Below are positions 10,531 through 21,172 of a stretch of DNA of 64,000 nucleotides, in pieces (position 1 is the stretch's first letter; each line of letters starts with the position of its first letter). The translations under genes and the position numbers were made by a program. The stretch comes from Bacteroidota bacterium (lineage in GTDB: Bacteria > Bacteroidota > Bacteroidia > AKYH767-A > OLB10), in NCBI GenBank assembly GCA_016721435.1, contig JADKIC010000002.1, positions 62,001 to 126,000 of the forward strand. The letters are read 5' to 3'. Under the pieces are notes generated by a model. That model saw only the letters and a list, made by a program, of their open reading frames with translations. It was not told the DNA's origin and did no database searches.

Positions 10531-11229
10531 ATGAACAAAGTTGTAAAAGGTGCAGCCGATGCCATTCAGGATATCAAAGATGGAGAAGTAATTATGCTCG
10601 GAGGGTTTGGTCTCTGCGGTATTCCCGAAAATTGCATTGCTGCATTGGTAAAAAAAGGCGTAAAAGATTTAACCTGTATCTCCAATAACGCGGGAGTCGA
10701 TGATTTTGGAATCGGCCTGATGCTCAAAACGCGACAGGTAAAGAAAATGATTTCCTCTTATGTGGGAGAAAACGCCGAATTTGAAAGACAGCTTTTGAGT
10801 GGTGAATTGGAAGTGGATTTAATCCCTCAGGGAACATTAGCTACACGTTGCATGGCGGCAGCTTATGGTATGCCTGCTGTATGGGTGAGAGCGGGAGTAG
10901 GTACCGAGGTGGCGGAAGGAAAAGAAGTACGAAATTTCAATGGGATTGATTACCTCCTAGAATATGCTTTCGATGCCGCATTCGCCATTGTGAAAGCATG
11001 GAAAGGCGATACCCATGGAAATCTCATCTTCCGTAAAACAACACGCAACTTCAATATGCCGATGGCCATGGCTGGGAAAATTACCATAGCAGAAGTGGAG
11101 GAGTTAGTCCCCGCAGGCGAACTTGATCCGGATGGTATTCATGTTCCGGGAATTTATGTTCACAGAATATTTCAGGGAAGTAATTACGAAAAACGAATTG
11201 AACAGCGGACAGTACGTACCAAATCATAG
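10531..11229 (+). CDS. scoA: 3-oxoacid CoA-transferase subunit A
   Basis: 232 residues from ATG 10531. Recognised by IMLGGFGLCGIPENCI near the N-terminus, the SNNAGVDDFGIG motif, and RNFNMPMAMA...ITIAEVEELVPAGELDPDGIHVPGIYV near the C-terminus, all typical of the alpha subunit of succinyl-CoA:3-ketoacid CoA-transferase. It moves CoA between succinyl-CoA and acetoacetate or a related 3-oxoacid, together with the beta subunit encoded next at 11325. An in-frame extension to 10471 would run through repeat sequence and is rejected as the start. Confidence 0.93.
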   Translation: MNKVVKGAADAIQDIKDGEVIMLGGFGLCGIPENCIAALVKKGVKDLTCISNNAGVDDFGIGLMLKTRQVKKMISSYVGENAEFERQLLSGELEVDLIPQGTLATRCMAAAYGMPAVWVRAGVGTEVAEGKEVRNFNGIDYLLEYAFDAAFAIVKAWKGDTHGNLIFRKTTRNFNMPMAMAGKITIAEVEELVPAGELDPDGIHVPGIYVHRIFQGSNYEKRIEQRTVRTKS

Positions 11230-11237
11230 TTAATCAG

Positions 11238-11311
11238 GAACGCGGATGAAGCAGATCATACCGATTTTCACGGATCGGCGGAAATCAGCAAAATCCGCAT
11301 CATCCGCGTTC
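11238..11311. repeat. Inverted-repeat element between scoA and scoB
   Basis: Perfect 12-bp arms GAACGCGGATGA (11238-11249) and TCATCCGCGTTC (11300-11311) enclose a second small hairpin (CCGATtttcacggATCGG). The right half (ATCAGCAAAATCCGC...GCGTT) resembles the ATCAGCGTCATCTGCGTTC words at 1970, 2148 and 49937 and the string at 47718-47755, so this is likely one of a dispersed family. Confidence 0.7.
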
Positions 11312-11324
11312 AAAATAGAAAGTT

Positions 11325-11983
11325 ATGTTGGATAAAATGGTATCGCGAAACGGATCGCGAAAGAAGTGAAAGACGGATATTACGTTAACCTGGGAATCGG
11401 TATTCCAACCCTGGTAGCAAACTATATTCCTCCGGGTATGGACGTCACCCTGCAATCTGAAAACGGGATGCTTGGTATGGGGCCGTTTCCATTTGAAGGA
11501 GAAGAAGATCCGGATCTGATAAATGCCGGTAAGCAAACAATTACCGAAGTTCCCGGTACAGCCTATTTTGATTCCGCATTAAGTTTCGGCATGATCCGCG
11601 CAGGTAAAGTGGACCTCACCATTTTGGGTGCGATGGAAGTGAGCGAAGATGGAGATATCGCCAACTGGAAAATTCCGGGTAAGATGGTGAAAGGAATGGG
11701 CGGAGCAATGGATCTGGTTGCAGCAGCGAAAAATATCATTGTAGCCATGCAACATGTAAATAAAGCCGGTGAAAGTAAGTTGTTACCTTCCTGTTCATTG
11801 CCGCTCACCGGAGTAAAATGCGTGAAGAAAATTGTAACAGAACTGGCCGTACTGGATGTGGTGCCCGGTAAAGGTTTTGTATTGCTCGAACGCGCACCCG
11901 GTGTAACGGTGGAGGAGATACGAAAAGCCACGGCGGGCAAGTTAATCGTGGAAGGTGAGATACCGGAGATGAGACTGGATTAA
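11325..11983 (+). CDS. scoB: 3-oxoacid CoA-transferase subunit B (one frameshift near the start)
   Basis: From ATG 11325 the first codons read MLDK, then the frame breaks; one extra A in the AAAA run at 11333-11336 gives MLDKNGIAKRIAKEVKDGYY and a normal 219-residue beta subunit. The body has VNLGIGIPTLVANY, the catalytic SENGMLGMGPFP motif (Glu forms the CoA-thioester intermediate in this family), GGAMDLV and LTGVKCVKKIVTELAV. It works with the scoA product as an alpha2beta2-type enzyme in ketone body/3-oxoacid metabolism. The uninterrupted part begins at about 11340. Confidence 0.9.
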
Positions 11984-12001
11984 CTTCTAAAGTAAAATGT
12001 T

Positions 12002-13535
12002 ATGCCTTCAGAAAGGTGGTTCACCGGGATATTAGTTTGTGCAATTGTTTTACTTCATCTTTGGAATGGGCAGCATACTATTGTTCAGTTAAGGCCACAG
12101 TCAGTACATCAATGGGCACAATGTGACAGAGCTGCAGTCGCGCTGAATTATTATCAGTATGGCTTCAATTTTTTTAAACCCCAAGTTCACAATCTGGATA
12201 ATGGAACCGGAATAACCGGGATGGAATTTCCAATAATTAATTATACCGTTGCTATCCTTTATAAGATTTTCGGCTATCATGAATTTATTTATCGCCTCTT
12301 AGAACTTCTTATTTTTAGTATGGGATTACTTTGTGCATTTACAATTTCCTTTTATTATACTATGAATAAATGGATGTCAATGGCCATCATGCTTATTTTT
12401 GGGGCCATTCCTCTTCTTTCATTTTACGCAGCGAATTTTCTGCCCGATATCGTTAGTCTTTCCTTATTGCTGATGGCCTGGACATTACTTATTAAAGCGA
12501 TTCAAAAACCTGCCAGAAAGTATTTTATCTTAGCATTTACAGGACTTTGGTTGGCATGCCTGATCAAAATTACCTCATTGATTTATCTTCCGGCATTTAT
12601 GTATTTTATTTTATTGAATTTCCGGAAGCAGGATAGAAAAACAGTAGCAATCAGATTAATTGTAATTACCGGAATATTGGTGTCACTTACTTTGCCATGG
12701 TATTACTATGCTTCATGGTTGAGCAGTAAGACATATTCAGAAGTTTTTCTATTACAGTTTATGCCACTCATCTCAGTTTCTGAATTTATGGACGTCTATA
12801 AAGAAGTGAGTGAAGTTTGGCTCGATAGATTGTTTTTAATTCCCATAACACTCTTTTTGTTTTTTTTCCCAGTAGTTTTCGCAATGATTCCCGGATTAAA
12901 CAAAGAAATGAAATGGATGGGCTTAATACTGTTAAGCTCAGTAATGATCTTTATGCTGTTGATGTGGCAGCAATTCAGACATCACGATTACTACATGATC
13001 ATGATTTGTCCGTTGTTTCTCATCAGTATTATTCAGTTGACTATGGTGACTCAGTATTTCAAATTGCATAAAGGAATTATAATTGCATTATTGTTTGTTC
13101 TATCTGTATTTAATTCATTAAGGGCAAGTAATTATCTGAATCTTGTTTATGATCGTAGCCAGTGGTATTACGGCAGTTTGCATTTTGACAATTATTTTGA
13201 TTTTGAAAATAGTCTTAGGGAAATGAATGTCTCTTCTGAAGTTCCGGTTATAAGCGTGTTCGACCATTCGCCTGATATTTCTCTTTATTTGATGAATCAA
13301 AAAGGGGTTACCGTTTCATATCGAAAAACAGAATTGACCCTGCAAAATATATCGACTCCGGAGCCTTTCAATATCTTATATACGATCCCTCGAGTAATTT
13401 CGAAAAATTGCTTTTGATGATTCAAAATATCCGGTCACACTGGAAAAGGAAATATATGGAATAAAAGTGTTCCGTGTGAATAATTTCAGAGAGGGGATGC
13501 CGGTTCCGGCTTTTAAACTTTCACCTTGGAATTAA
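12002..13535 (+). CDS. Multi-spanning membrane glycosyltransferase-like protein (GT39/ArnT type; frameshifted 3' end)
   Basis: About 510 residues with roughly ten hydrophobic segments. The N-terminus has RPQSVHQWAQCDRAAVALNYYQYGFNFFKP, the loop pattern typical of dolichyl-phosphate-mannose-type glycosyltransferases in the first periplasmic loop. The 471-residue open part ends at 13417, but the true C-terminus can be read in the other frames: AKYIDSGAFQYLIYDPSSNFEKL around 13340-13412, then YPVTLEKEIYGIKVFRVNNF to a stop at 13533-13535. Two indels are therefore implied. Likely role is transfer of a lipid-linked sugar at the inner membrane. The donor and acceptor cannot be read from sequence. 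Confidence 0.6.
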
Positions 13536-13571
13536 ATTTTTTTTAAAAAGGGCAGGGGATGGTTGGATTCA

Positions 13572-14090
13572 TCATTCAAGTGTTAAATGGAAATCATCCC
13601 AGTAGACCCTTCGTCCACCATCATTTAAGCCATAGAGTTTAATGGTAATATCGTCACTTATTTTTTCTTTAAGGTCTATCTTTAAGCTTACATCCACCCA
13701 CTTATTGACTTCTCGCATGTTACGCTGAGTTTCAATACCCTCCCAAAATACGTTCTTACCATCCTTTTCAAGGGACAGGACAAATTTGGCTTTTGCATCC
13801 CGGTGATTACTCATCACCCAAACTTTAGCTTTTATTGATTTAAATTCTTTATTCTTTATGTCCTTTCCACTTAAAATAAGAGTTTGAGAGTAGGGGTGAG
13901 TCGTGTCTGTATAGGTACAAAAGTAACCGCTGTGCGCCGCCTCACGCACCACCCCGCGATCCTCCGTCCAGTAGCCAATAGTTTCAAAATCATTGTCGTA
14001 AATATTAGTTTTTAGATCTCCGTTGCTCTGGCCACAACCATTTACAAGTAAAAATGCAAAAGCTATCCCAATTTTATAATAGGTTTTCAT
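13572..14090 (-). CDS. Small lipoprotein, function unknown
   Basis: 172 residues with a lipoprotein signal (hydrophobic run then LVNGC, Cys at about residue 19). The mature part is a single predicted beta-sandwich: NDFETIGYWTEDRGVVREAAHSG at its start and YWDDFHLTLE at its end resemble carbohydrate-binding-module-like domains that describe an altered surface patch, but I cannot assign a family. It faces the preceding membrane protein convergently, with a 36-bp gap, and lies among glycan-related genes. Confidence 0.6.
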   Translation of the reverse strand: MKTYYKIGIAFAFLLVNGCGQSNGDLKTNIYDNDFETIGYWTEDRGVVREAAHSGYFCTYTDTTHPYSQTLILSGKDIKNKEFKSIKAKVWVMSNHRDAKAKFVLSLEKDGKNVFWEGIETQRNMREVNKWVDVSLKIDLKEKISDDITIKLYGLNDGGRRVYWDDFHLTLE

Positions 14091-14284
14091 GATGTTTTAT
14101 TTATGGGATAAAATTAATTTAATTTATTTTATTATTTCTGTTAATAGTATTGAAATTCTTGAAAGCATATAAATTAAACCCGGGTTAATTTAGCATAGAA
14201 ATTTGAATATATTTGACGATTGTATGGATGATGTCAAAACATAGCTATTCAAAGCGAGCTGAAAGTTGGGAGTGGTCGAAATTA

Positions 14285-14315
14285 TTTATAGTTTTAGTTA
14301 CGATATTTACTTTTG
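14285..14315 (+). promoter_or_regulatory. Candidate Bacteroidota promoter for the membrane protein at 14385
   Basis: TTTA (14285-14288), a 19-bp spacer and TACTTTTG (14308-14315) match the TTTG-N19-TAnnTTTG consensus with one mismatch in the upstream element. It lies 70 bp before the start codon. The rest of the 14091-14384 gap is AT-rich with no gene I can see. Confidence 0.5.
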
Positions 14316-14384
14316 ATTAGGAAGGTCTTACTTTGACTTCTTACATTCATCAAAATTAATATCTGGAAAAGAGAAATTTAAAAA

Positions 14385-15738
14385 ATGAAGAAAAATTACC
14401 AGGTTAAGTCACTTTTAGCAATTGTTCTCGTTGTTTTGGTGGCCTTACTTATCGACCTTGATTTCAAAAACTGGAGAAAGACAGAGCGGGTAATTGAGCA
14501 CGATATCCATTCTTATTATGGTTATCTTCCTGCTTTGTTTATTTATGATGATTTGAAAGTAGAAAAAAGTGACTATAAATACGACGATAATGGGTATTGG
14601 TTTTGGATGAAGCACCATGAAAATGGGACCAATGATCTCGGTAAAACCTATGGACTCGCGTTATTTTATTCTCCTTTTTTCTTTGCCGCAAATTTATGTG
14701 CAAAATCTTTCGATTACCCCTTAACAGGTTTTTCCGAACCATATAAGTTTTTTCTATTGTTGAGTTCATTATTTTATCTTTTTGTAGGCTTAGTATTTGT
14801 AAAGAAAACACTTCAAAAACTTGGTTTTAGTGAGTCTGCGGTTTTTATTGTTATTTTAACTTTGGGATTAGGTACAAATCTTTTAGGTTATTCATCACAA
14901 TCTGCACCAATGCCACATACATATAATTTTTCCCTTTTTTCAATTTTTTATGTACGCTACATTAATGTGGCACAATACTAAACTGGTGAAATATTTTATT
15001 TTGGTTTGCTTTTCCTTTGCATTTATAAGTTTAATTTATTTGCCAAATAGTATTGTTGCAATATTTTTTATTTTGTTTGGTATAAATTCAATTAAGGAGT
15101 TGCCACAGAAAAGTATTAAATGGTATTTGATACCATTATTTCTAATAGTATTTCTAATAGTATGGTACCCTCAGTTTAAATATTGGAATATAACAACAGG
15201 CAGTTATTTAGGTGCCCCGGAGTTATATGAAAAATTTTATTTTAGTAGCCCCAAAATTGTTGATGGACTTTTTAGTTTTAGAAAAGGTTGGTTAATTTAT
15301 ACTCCTATTATGGTTTTTTCGATTATTGGAATGTTTTTTTTGAGAAATGAATTTTCAAAACTTCGTTTATCTATTATTGTTTTTACGGTACTTAATCTTT
15401 ATGTTGTTTTTTCTTGGTGGAATTGGTGGTATTCTGGCTCTTATGGTCAGCGTGTATTGATAGATAGTTATCCTTTATTAGCAATACCATTCGCGGCATT
15501 CTTTGATCAGTTTATTTGTAGAAATAGATACTTCAGGTACACATTTTTTGCAATATTAATTTTTTGTGTGTGGTTAAATATATTTCAAACATATCAATAT
15601 GAAAGACAATCTTTACATTACTCCGGCATGACAAAATCTTTGTATTTTAAACAATTTGGGAAACTGGATCGGATTGAGGGGTACGAAAGTTATCTCTCCA
15701 TACCGGATGAGGAGCAAGCCAAAAGAGGGAACAGGTAA
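14385..15738 (+). CDS. Polytopic membrane protein, glycosyltransferase-39-like (one frameshift)
   Basis: Two open segments (14385-14981 and 14950-15738) join into a ~450-residue membrane protein; the break is near the TTTTTT run at 14944-14949. N-terminal signal-anchor, then an extracytoplasmic loop with HDIHSYYGYLPALFIY, several hydrophobic segments, and a C-terminal half with FSWWNWWYSGSYGQRVLIDSYPLL, a motif I recognise from uncharacterised Bacteroidota membrane proteins that sit in polysaccharide loci. The first loop resembles that of GT39-type enzymes. Likely a sugar-transfer or glycan-assembly protein; substrate unknown. Confidence 0.6.
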
Positions 15739-15768
15739 ATAGGTATATTTATCTTTAATAGCCACTGG

Positions 15769-17752
15769 ATGATCAATCTAAAAAAAGAAGTCAGTATTGT
15801 AAGCGTCTTGCCAGTTACAATGCTGTTTGTAGGACTTTATTTTTTCCCGTTTAGTATGCTGGAACGAGATTTCTCAAAAATGCCCGGCGATATGGGCGAT
15901 AGTCGTTTTATTAATTATATACTTGAACATGGTCATAAATGTTTGATTGGAGAAGTTGAGAATTATTGGGATATGCCATTTCTTTTCCTTATAAAAATGC
16001 TACAGCTCTTTCAGAAAATTTGCTTGGCGTAGTTCCTTTTTATTCACTGTTCAGATGGTTAGGATATGATAGAGAAACCTCTTTTCAATGGTGGTTCATT
16101 AGCTTGTTCGTATTGAATTTTTATGGTGCATATTTCGCTTTAAAAAGATGGTCAAAAAGTACAGTTTTGTCATCTACAGGAGCTTATATATATACCTTTT
16201 CAATTTTTATTTTATGCCATATAAATCATCTTCAGGTTTTCCCTAGATTTATTTTGCCTTTGGTAATATATCATTTCTGGAAGTATCTAACCGAGAAAAC
16301 TATTCGAAGTTTATTCTGGGCAACTATCGGTATGGTATATCAGTTTTACTGTGGAATCTATCTGGGATTTTTCCTTTTGTATTTAATGTTATTTATGTTG
16401 GTCTCTTATTTGCTGGTATACAGAGATACGGCATTATTTTCTCAATTTAAAGTGAAACGGATAATACTTTTACATTTCTTGGTAATCAGTACTTCCGTTA
16501 CATTTTTATATATTTTAATGAAACCATATTTGGTGGCATCTGAAGAGCATGGCTATCGTGATTTTGCAGAAGTGCTTTGTATATTCCAATTTGGCAATCC
16601 TATTTTTCTGCAACTCCTGAATCAGCAATTTGGCGCTTTTTATCATGGCATATTCGCCCTGAAATGAATCAGTGGTGGGAGCAGTTTCTTTTTCCCGGAG
16701 CAATACCATATTTAGGACTTTTATTACTGCCACTATTGTTTTACAATAAGTCTATTTCTGTCGTTGCCAAAAAGTTTATTCTGTTTTTAACGTTGACTTT
16801 ATTTTTGAGTATACTGTTTTCACTTAATATTAAAGGGTTTACCTTATATAAATGGTTATATGAAGTTCCCGGTTTTGGTTCATTGAGAGGGATGAACAGA
16901 TTGATAAATGCGGAAATCATTTTTTTTATTTTGCTTTTTGTTTTCGTATTTAAGTTTTTGATGCAGCGGTATAAATCAATATATTATTTTGTTTCTTTAT
17001 TGCCTCTTCTTGTAATTGTTGACAATAGTACTACATACTGGGAAAGAAGATATAATAAGGTAGATGCACAGTGGTATGTAAATAATATTAAAGGAATTAT
17101 TCAAACTAAGTATGATTCAAGTAGAGTTGCTATAGCTTTTCAATCAATGAATTTTTTAAATAGAGTGACAGAAAGTCACCTGGATGTTATGCTGGCAACT
17201 CAGGAATTAGGCATTCCTTGTGTGAATGCATATACAGGCTTGTTCCCTGATGGTTTCCAGGGTTTTTTTGATGCCGAAGGAAAAGATTCATTATTTAGGT
17301 GGTTGAGCATTAAAAATATCGATACAACAAAAGTGGATGTAATTAATGAATATGATCTGCCTTTTATTAATCGTAGTTTTTATCGTCTTCAAGCTGGAAA
17401 TGGATTGATGATTAGCGCCGATCTGTCTTCTGATTTTCAATTAAAAGCCATATCATCAGATATATCTCATGCAGAAAAATTTGAAATTTTGAGATTGGAT
17501 GAAGGGAAGGATCTTTTGAGGATTTCCAACGGCAATTTTGTCTGCGCCGATTTAGCTCAAAAGGGAGTACGTTGTGCGAATAGACCCGGGCCAGGTGATT
17601 GGGAAAGGTTTACTATTAATTTCATCTCTAATGATAAAATTACTTTGAAAGCTTTAAATGGAAATTATATAGGTGTTAATATACATGATTCAACATTGAA
17701 TGTTCATAGTCCGGAAATAAATCAAATGCAGATATTTGAATTGGTAAAATAA
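15769..17752 (+). CDS. YfhO-like polytopic membrane protein with C-terminal fascin-like beta-trefoil (two frameshifts)
   Basis: Three open segments (15769-16032, 15966-16667, 16577-17752) restore one ~660-residue protein. The first break is explained by a missing T in CTTTTCC near 15985 (giving DMPFLFPYKNATALSENLLG); the second lies near 16575. The N-terminal ~500 residues contain about ten membrane spans and an extracytoplasmic loop of the YfhO/GT-C type. The last ~120 residues (17384-17749) are a soluble domain of three similar ~38-residue blocks, with NGNFVCADL...RCANRPGPGDWERF and NGNYIGVNI as the clearest, the pattern of a fascin-type beta-trefoil. The domain should lie outside the membrane on the periplasmic side if the topology follows YfhO. 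The function is unknown; glycan binding is a guess. Confidence 0.6.
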
Positions 17753-17758
17753 TCTTAT

Positions 17759-19264
17759 CTACTTTTTTAACTTCAATTTTTTCAACCTGAATTCTCCTAA
17801 GTTAATTGTAGGTATACCACCCACTATTTGTGCAGTGTCAGGTTTGATATCTGCCCTTATCATTTCATAAAGGTTGGAGGAAACCATAAAGTGATAGAAC
17901 TTGTAATCACTGTATAGCTCAAATGATCCATCAGCCTTTGTTGTGGAGAAATAGTGATTCACCCACCATTCATCCCATGCAAGAATTCCCCCTCCTTCTA
18001 ATGGTCGGCCGTCTTCATCCAGAAGTTTCCCACTTAATCTGAATTGATTATTAGAGCTGAAATTGTAATAGTTCGGGGGACATTCGCAGGGCCCTTTTTT
18101 TTGTGTGGGATCAAAATCTTTAATCGCGCTGTTTACCGGTTTGGGAGTGCCATGTACACTTTGTCCTTTGCTGTTAAATGTTGTTCCTGTGTTATTAACT
18201 ACCCCCAAATAATTTTGATGATATCCACCCCATTCCACATCTTTATATTGCCACCAGGAGTATCCCATTCCTCCACAGTTAAAAGTTTGAAGTAAGGTTT
18301 TTTTAGCAAATGCTACCTGATTTTCATAAGGGATAGAATCATTGTTAGAGGGGATGCCTGTCTCGCCAATGATCCAGGGTTTATTCACAAATTTATAATA
18401 CCAGTACAGCTCATTTCTTACCTGGTCAGGCTCGTATTCATAAGGATGAAAGGAAATGAAATCTACATTTACAATATTTGGATCCCATTCAAATAGTTCG
18501 CGTTGACACGCCAATCCAATCGTAGACATTTGATTGGGTGCATTTGTTTTTTGAATGGCATGCCATTTTTTGGTGATGTAGTACACGTCCTCTTTCTTTC
18601 TTTCTAACGAATCAAAGTACAAAGGTTCATTGAAGAAATCGTACGCCATTATAGTGGTATTAGTGGAGAAGTGTTTTGTCAGCTTTGCAAAATGTTCTTC
18701 CGTTTCAGGAGCTTCATGAAATAGTTTTGTTGTGAAGATGGCCTTCAATCCCGCTTCCTCCACAGCATTCAAAAGTAACTCGACGGCGTTAAAGTACTTG
18801 TTATATTTTTCTTCTGAATTAAGATAGAGTGGATAATTATAGTTCGTGCCATAGTTTGCTTTAAAGTTTATGCGTCCGGTATATTTATCGCGTATCTCAG
18901 GTTCACCAATTGTAGTTAGTCGAACGGTGTTGTAACCAATATCTTTTATTAATTGTAGGGTGGCTTTTAATTCATGTATGCAGGAGTCCATATTCGTACT
19001 ATGAAAATCCTGCTGAGGCACATAACTTATATATACAGAAGGCCACATGATCGTATCGTTCAATCTTAAAGAAACAATGAAATTGATTGCTTTCGGAAAG
19101 AAAGGCTTTCCATCTGATATAAATTGATTGTCCTTAATAAATACGAATTCATTATCCTGCACATGATCTGAATCCGGAACATATGCTCTCTTTTTCGAGT
19201 CTATGTAAAAATAGGCTACTCCAAAAGCGATGATAAGAATAAATGCAATGACAATACTTCTCAT
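17759..19264 (-). CDS. Membrane-anchored GH5-like (clan A) glycoside hydrolase
   Basis: 501 residues with an N-terminal membrane anchor (about residues 4-20). The catalytic domain is a TIM-barrel of cellulase/mannanase type: IKDIGYNTVRLTTIGEP, YDFFNEPLYF (the NEP acid/base Glu), DFISFHPYEYEP and PWIIGETGIP (nucleophile Glu). After ~380 residues comes a Cys-containing linker (GPCECPPN) and a ~95-residue carboxypeptidase-regulatory-like beta domain (RLSGKLLDEDGRPLEGGGI). It would cleave a beta-linked glycan in the periplasm or at the surface. It converges on the fascin-like protein with a 6-bp gap, inside the glycan island. Confidence 0.75.
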   Translation of the reverse strand: MRSIVIAFILIIAFGVAYFYIDSKKRAYVPDSDHVQDNEFVFIKDNQFISDGKPFFPKAINFIVSLRLNDTIMWPSVYISYVPQQDFHSTNMDSCIHELKATLQLIKDIGYNTVRLTTIGEPEIRDKYTGRINFKANYGTNYNYPLYLNSEEKYNKYFNAVELLLNAVEEAGLKAIFTTKLFHEAPETEEHFAKLTKHFSTNTTIMAYDFFNEPLYFDSLERKKEDVYYITKKWHAIQKTNAPNQMSTIGLACQRELFEWDPNIVNVDFISFHPYEYEPDQVRNELYWYYKFVNKPWIIGETGIPSNNDSIPYENQVAFAKKTLLQTFNCGGMGYSWWQYKDVEWGGYHQNYLGVVNNTGTTFNSKGQSVHGTPKPVNSAIKDFDPTQKKGPCECPPNYYNFSSNNQFRLSGKLLDEDGRPLEGGGILAWDEWWVNHYFSTTKADGSFELYSDYKFYHFMVSSNLYEMIRADIKPDTAQIVGGIPTINLGEFRLKKLKLKK

Positions 19265-19569
19265 GAATTGAAAGGTAAATTATTTAGTAAATAATCGTTT
19301 GTTGTTTTCCAGGTGCCATGCATGAATGTCTTTTCTCATGAACAAGCAATTATTTTGCGAAAGTAGTTGATCTGCCCGGAGATTTCCTACTCCCATCAAA
19401 ATAGTCATAGCTCCTTCGCCGACACGATGGTAAGATCATGGAAAATCGAGGTGATTCGCTTTGTTTTTGCACAAGTAGTTGAAAAATAGTAAGTTATTAT
19501 CAATTTCCCTTCCTTCCATTTCCAAATTGATTCAAGTTGTTAAGATGCCTACATTTGCAATCCTTTAAA
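19265..19569. other. Gene-free interval, nothing recognised
   Basis: 305 bp between the divergent GH5-like gene and the methyltransferase gene. I looked for tRNA, short genes and repeats and see none. Both neighbours must be promoted from here, but no TAnnTTTG with a properly spaced TTTG stands out. Confidence 0.5.
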
Positions 19570-20417
19570 ATGATGACAGTAGAGAGTTTCTTTGAATTGT
19601 TCCTGGAGGAATTAAAATCTAATAAGGATTTATGGTCTTATTATAAATTCCATACTGATCTGAATAGTTTTGAATTTAGGAAGGCATATTTTTGCCAGCG
19701 CCTTGAGTATATCGCAAATCATATTAAGAAGCCGGGATCACATACCTGGGATTTAGGTGCGGCTATGGTACTTCAGCTTTGTTTTTAGCATTGAATGGAT
19801 ATAAAGTTCATGGTACAACATTGGAATTTTATTTTAAGGAAATTCCTGCAAGAATGAAATACTGGTCGCAGTATGGAGATGTTTCAGGTTTCACATACGA
19901 TTATGAAGATTTATTTGATGAAACGATTCGTAGAGATCAGTTTGACTACATTATCGTTCAAGATACTTTGCATCATCTTGAACCTTTGCAAGCGGCATTG
20001 AAAATTCTTCATGATCATTTAAAACCGAACGGTGAAATGGTAGTCATTGAAGAAAATGGAAATAATATTGTTCAATCACTCAAGTTGTACCGCCAGAGAG
20101 GGAATAAGCGTATCATTGAGTTTTATGATGAGCGGCTCCGGAAAACTATTTTATTAGGAAATGAAAATATTCGCTCCCTGAAACAATGGGCCAACGAAAT
20201 GGAAAAGCAAAGCCTGAGAATTGATCCTTCTAGTCTTCATTATGTAAGAGTCTATCCTCCTTCTCTATTCAATAAGTTTGGATATTCAAAGGCTATTCAA
20301 AAGGAACAACAGCTTTGGAAAGCGAACTCTTTGATAAAGGAATATTTCTTCTTTGGAATTAATTTCATTGCTAAACATCAACCTTCCATCTCACAACAGG
20401 AAAAGTCATTATCATAA
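19570..20417 (+). CDS. Class I SAM-dependent methyltransferase (one frameshift)
   Basis: Starts at ATG 19570. Frame breaks inside motif I: the sequence reads GGTGCGGC where GGTTGCGGC is needed, and restoring that T gives WDLGCGYGTSALFLALNGY, the canonical SAM-binding loop. The rest (19779-20417) has FDYIIVQDTLHHLEPLQAALKILHDHLKPNGEMVVIEENG, the usual post-II and post-III motifs. Total ~280 residues. The acceptor is unknown; position directly before a GT2 suggests modification of a glycan or lipid-linked sugar. The downstream GT2 starts 34 bp after the stop. Confidence 0.8.
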
Positions 20418-20451
20418 AAAGTATCATCTCATATTTGAATTCCACATACCA

Positions 20452-21168
20452 ATGGCGAGGGTCTTATCAATAGTTATTCCGGCGTATAATGAATCCCGAA
20501 CCATTCATCTTATACTGGATAAAATAAGAAATGTAGTGCTGGTAGAAGCCATCCAAATGGAGATCATTATAGTGAATGATTGTTCCACAGATAATACGCT
20601 AGATGTTCTTGATAAGTATCGGACACAACATCCTTCTTTTGCTATGAATGTTTATTCTCAGCCCGTAAATAGCGGTAAGGGTGCAGCGTTGCATAAGGGA
20701 ATTCAATTGGCGAAAGGTGATTATGTAATTATTCAGGATGCGGATCTTGAATACGATCCCACAGAATATAACCGCCTTCTTCAACCGATTCTGGATGGTT
20801 TTGCAGATGTGGTGTATGGCTCGAGGTTTATAGGAGGTCGGCCCCATCGCATTTTGTTTTTCTGGCATACCATCGGTAATCGTTTCCTGACCTTTCTTTC
20901 TAATATGTTTACGAATATGAATTTGACGGATATGGAGACCTGTTATAAGCTTTTTAAGAGGGAGATTATACAGTCACTGCAGTTGAAGGAAAATCGATTT
21001 GGTTTTGAGCCGGAAGTTACCGCAAAGATTTCCCGAATACCTCATCTTAGGATTTATGAAGTAGGGATTTCTTATTACGGGCGAACCTATTTAGAAGGGA
21101 AAAAAATCAATTGGAAGGATGGTTTCCGTGCGATTTATTGCATCTTAAGATATAATTTAATCAGGTAG
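20452..21168 (+). CDS. Glycosyltransferase family 2, dolichol-phosphate-mannose-synthase-like
   Basis: 238 residues from ATG 20452 (MARVLSIVIPAYNE); a longer in-frame start at 20353 would overlap the preceding gene and lacks homologous sequence. GT-A fold motifs: VIPAYNESRTI, IIIVNDCSTDNT, GKGAALHKGIQLAKGDYVII, QDADLEYDP (DxD-type metal site) and VYGSRFIGG. No C-terminal membrane segments, as in soluble DPM1-type enzymes. By family it makes polyprenyl-phosphate mannose or glucose, which would supply the GT-C-type membrane proteins encoded at 12-17 kb. Confidence 0.88.
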   Translation: MARVLSIVIPAYNESRTIHLILDKIRNVVLVEAIQMEIIIVNDCSTDNTLDVLDKYRTQHPSFAMNVYSQPVNSGKGAALHKGIQLAKGDYVIIQDADLEYDPTEYNRLLQPILDGFADVVYGSRFIGGRPHRILFFWHTIGNRFLTFLSNMFTNMNLTDMETCYKLFKREIIQSLQLKENRFGFEPEVTAKISRIPHLRIYEVGISYYGRTYLEGKKINWKDGFRAIYCILRYNLIR

Positions 21169-21172
21169 AACC

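Noticed and set aside
19265..19569. tRNA or small RNA gene in this gap and in the other long gaps (14091-14384, 27336-27691, 59217-59524)
   Set aside because: I looked for a cloverleaf with a TTC loop and a 3' acceptor stem and found none; no ribosomal RNA sequence is present either.
20353..20451. Longer N-terminus for the GT2 protein
   Set aside because: It would overlap the preceding methyltransferase by 65 bp, and GT2 homologues begin at the VIPAYNE strand just after ATG 20452.
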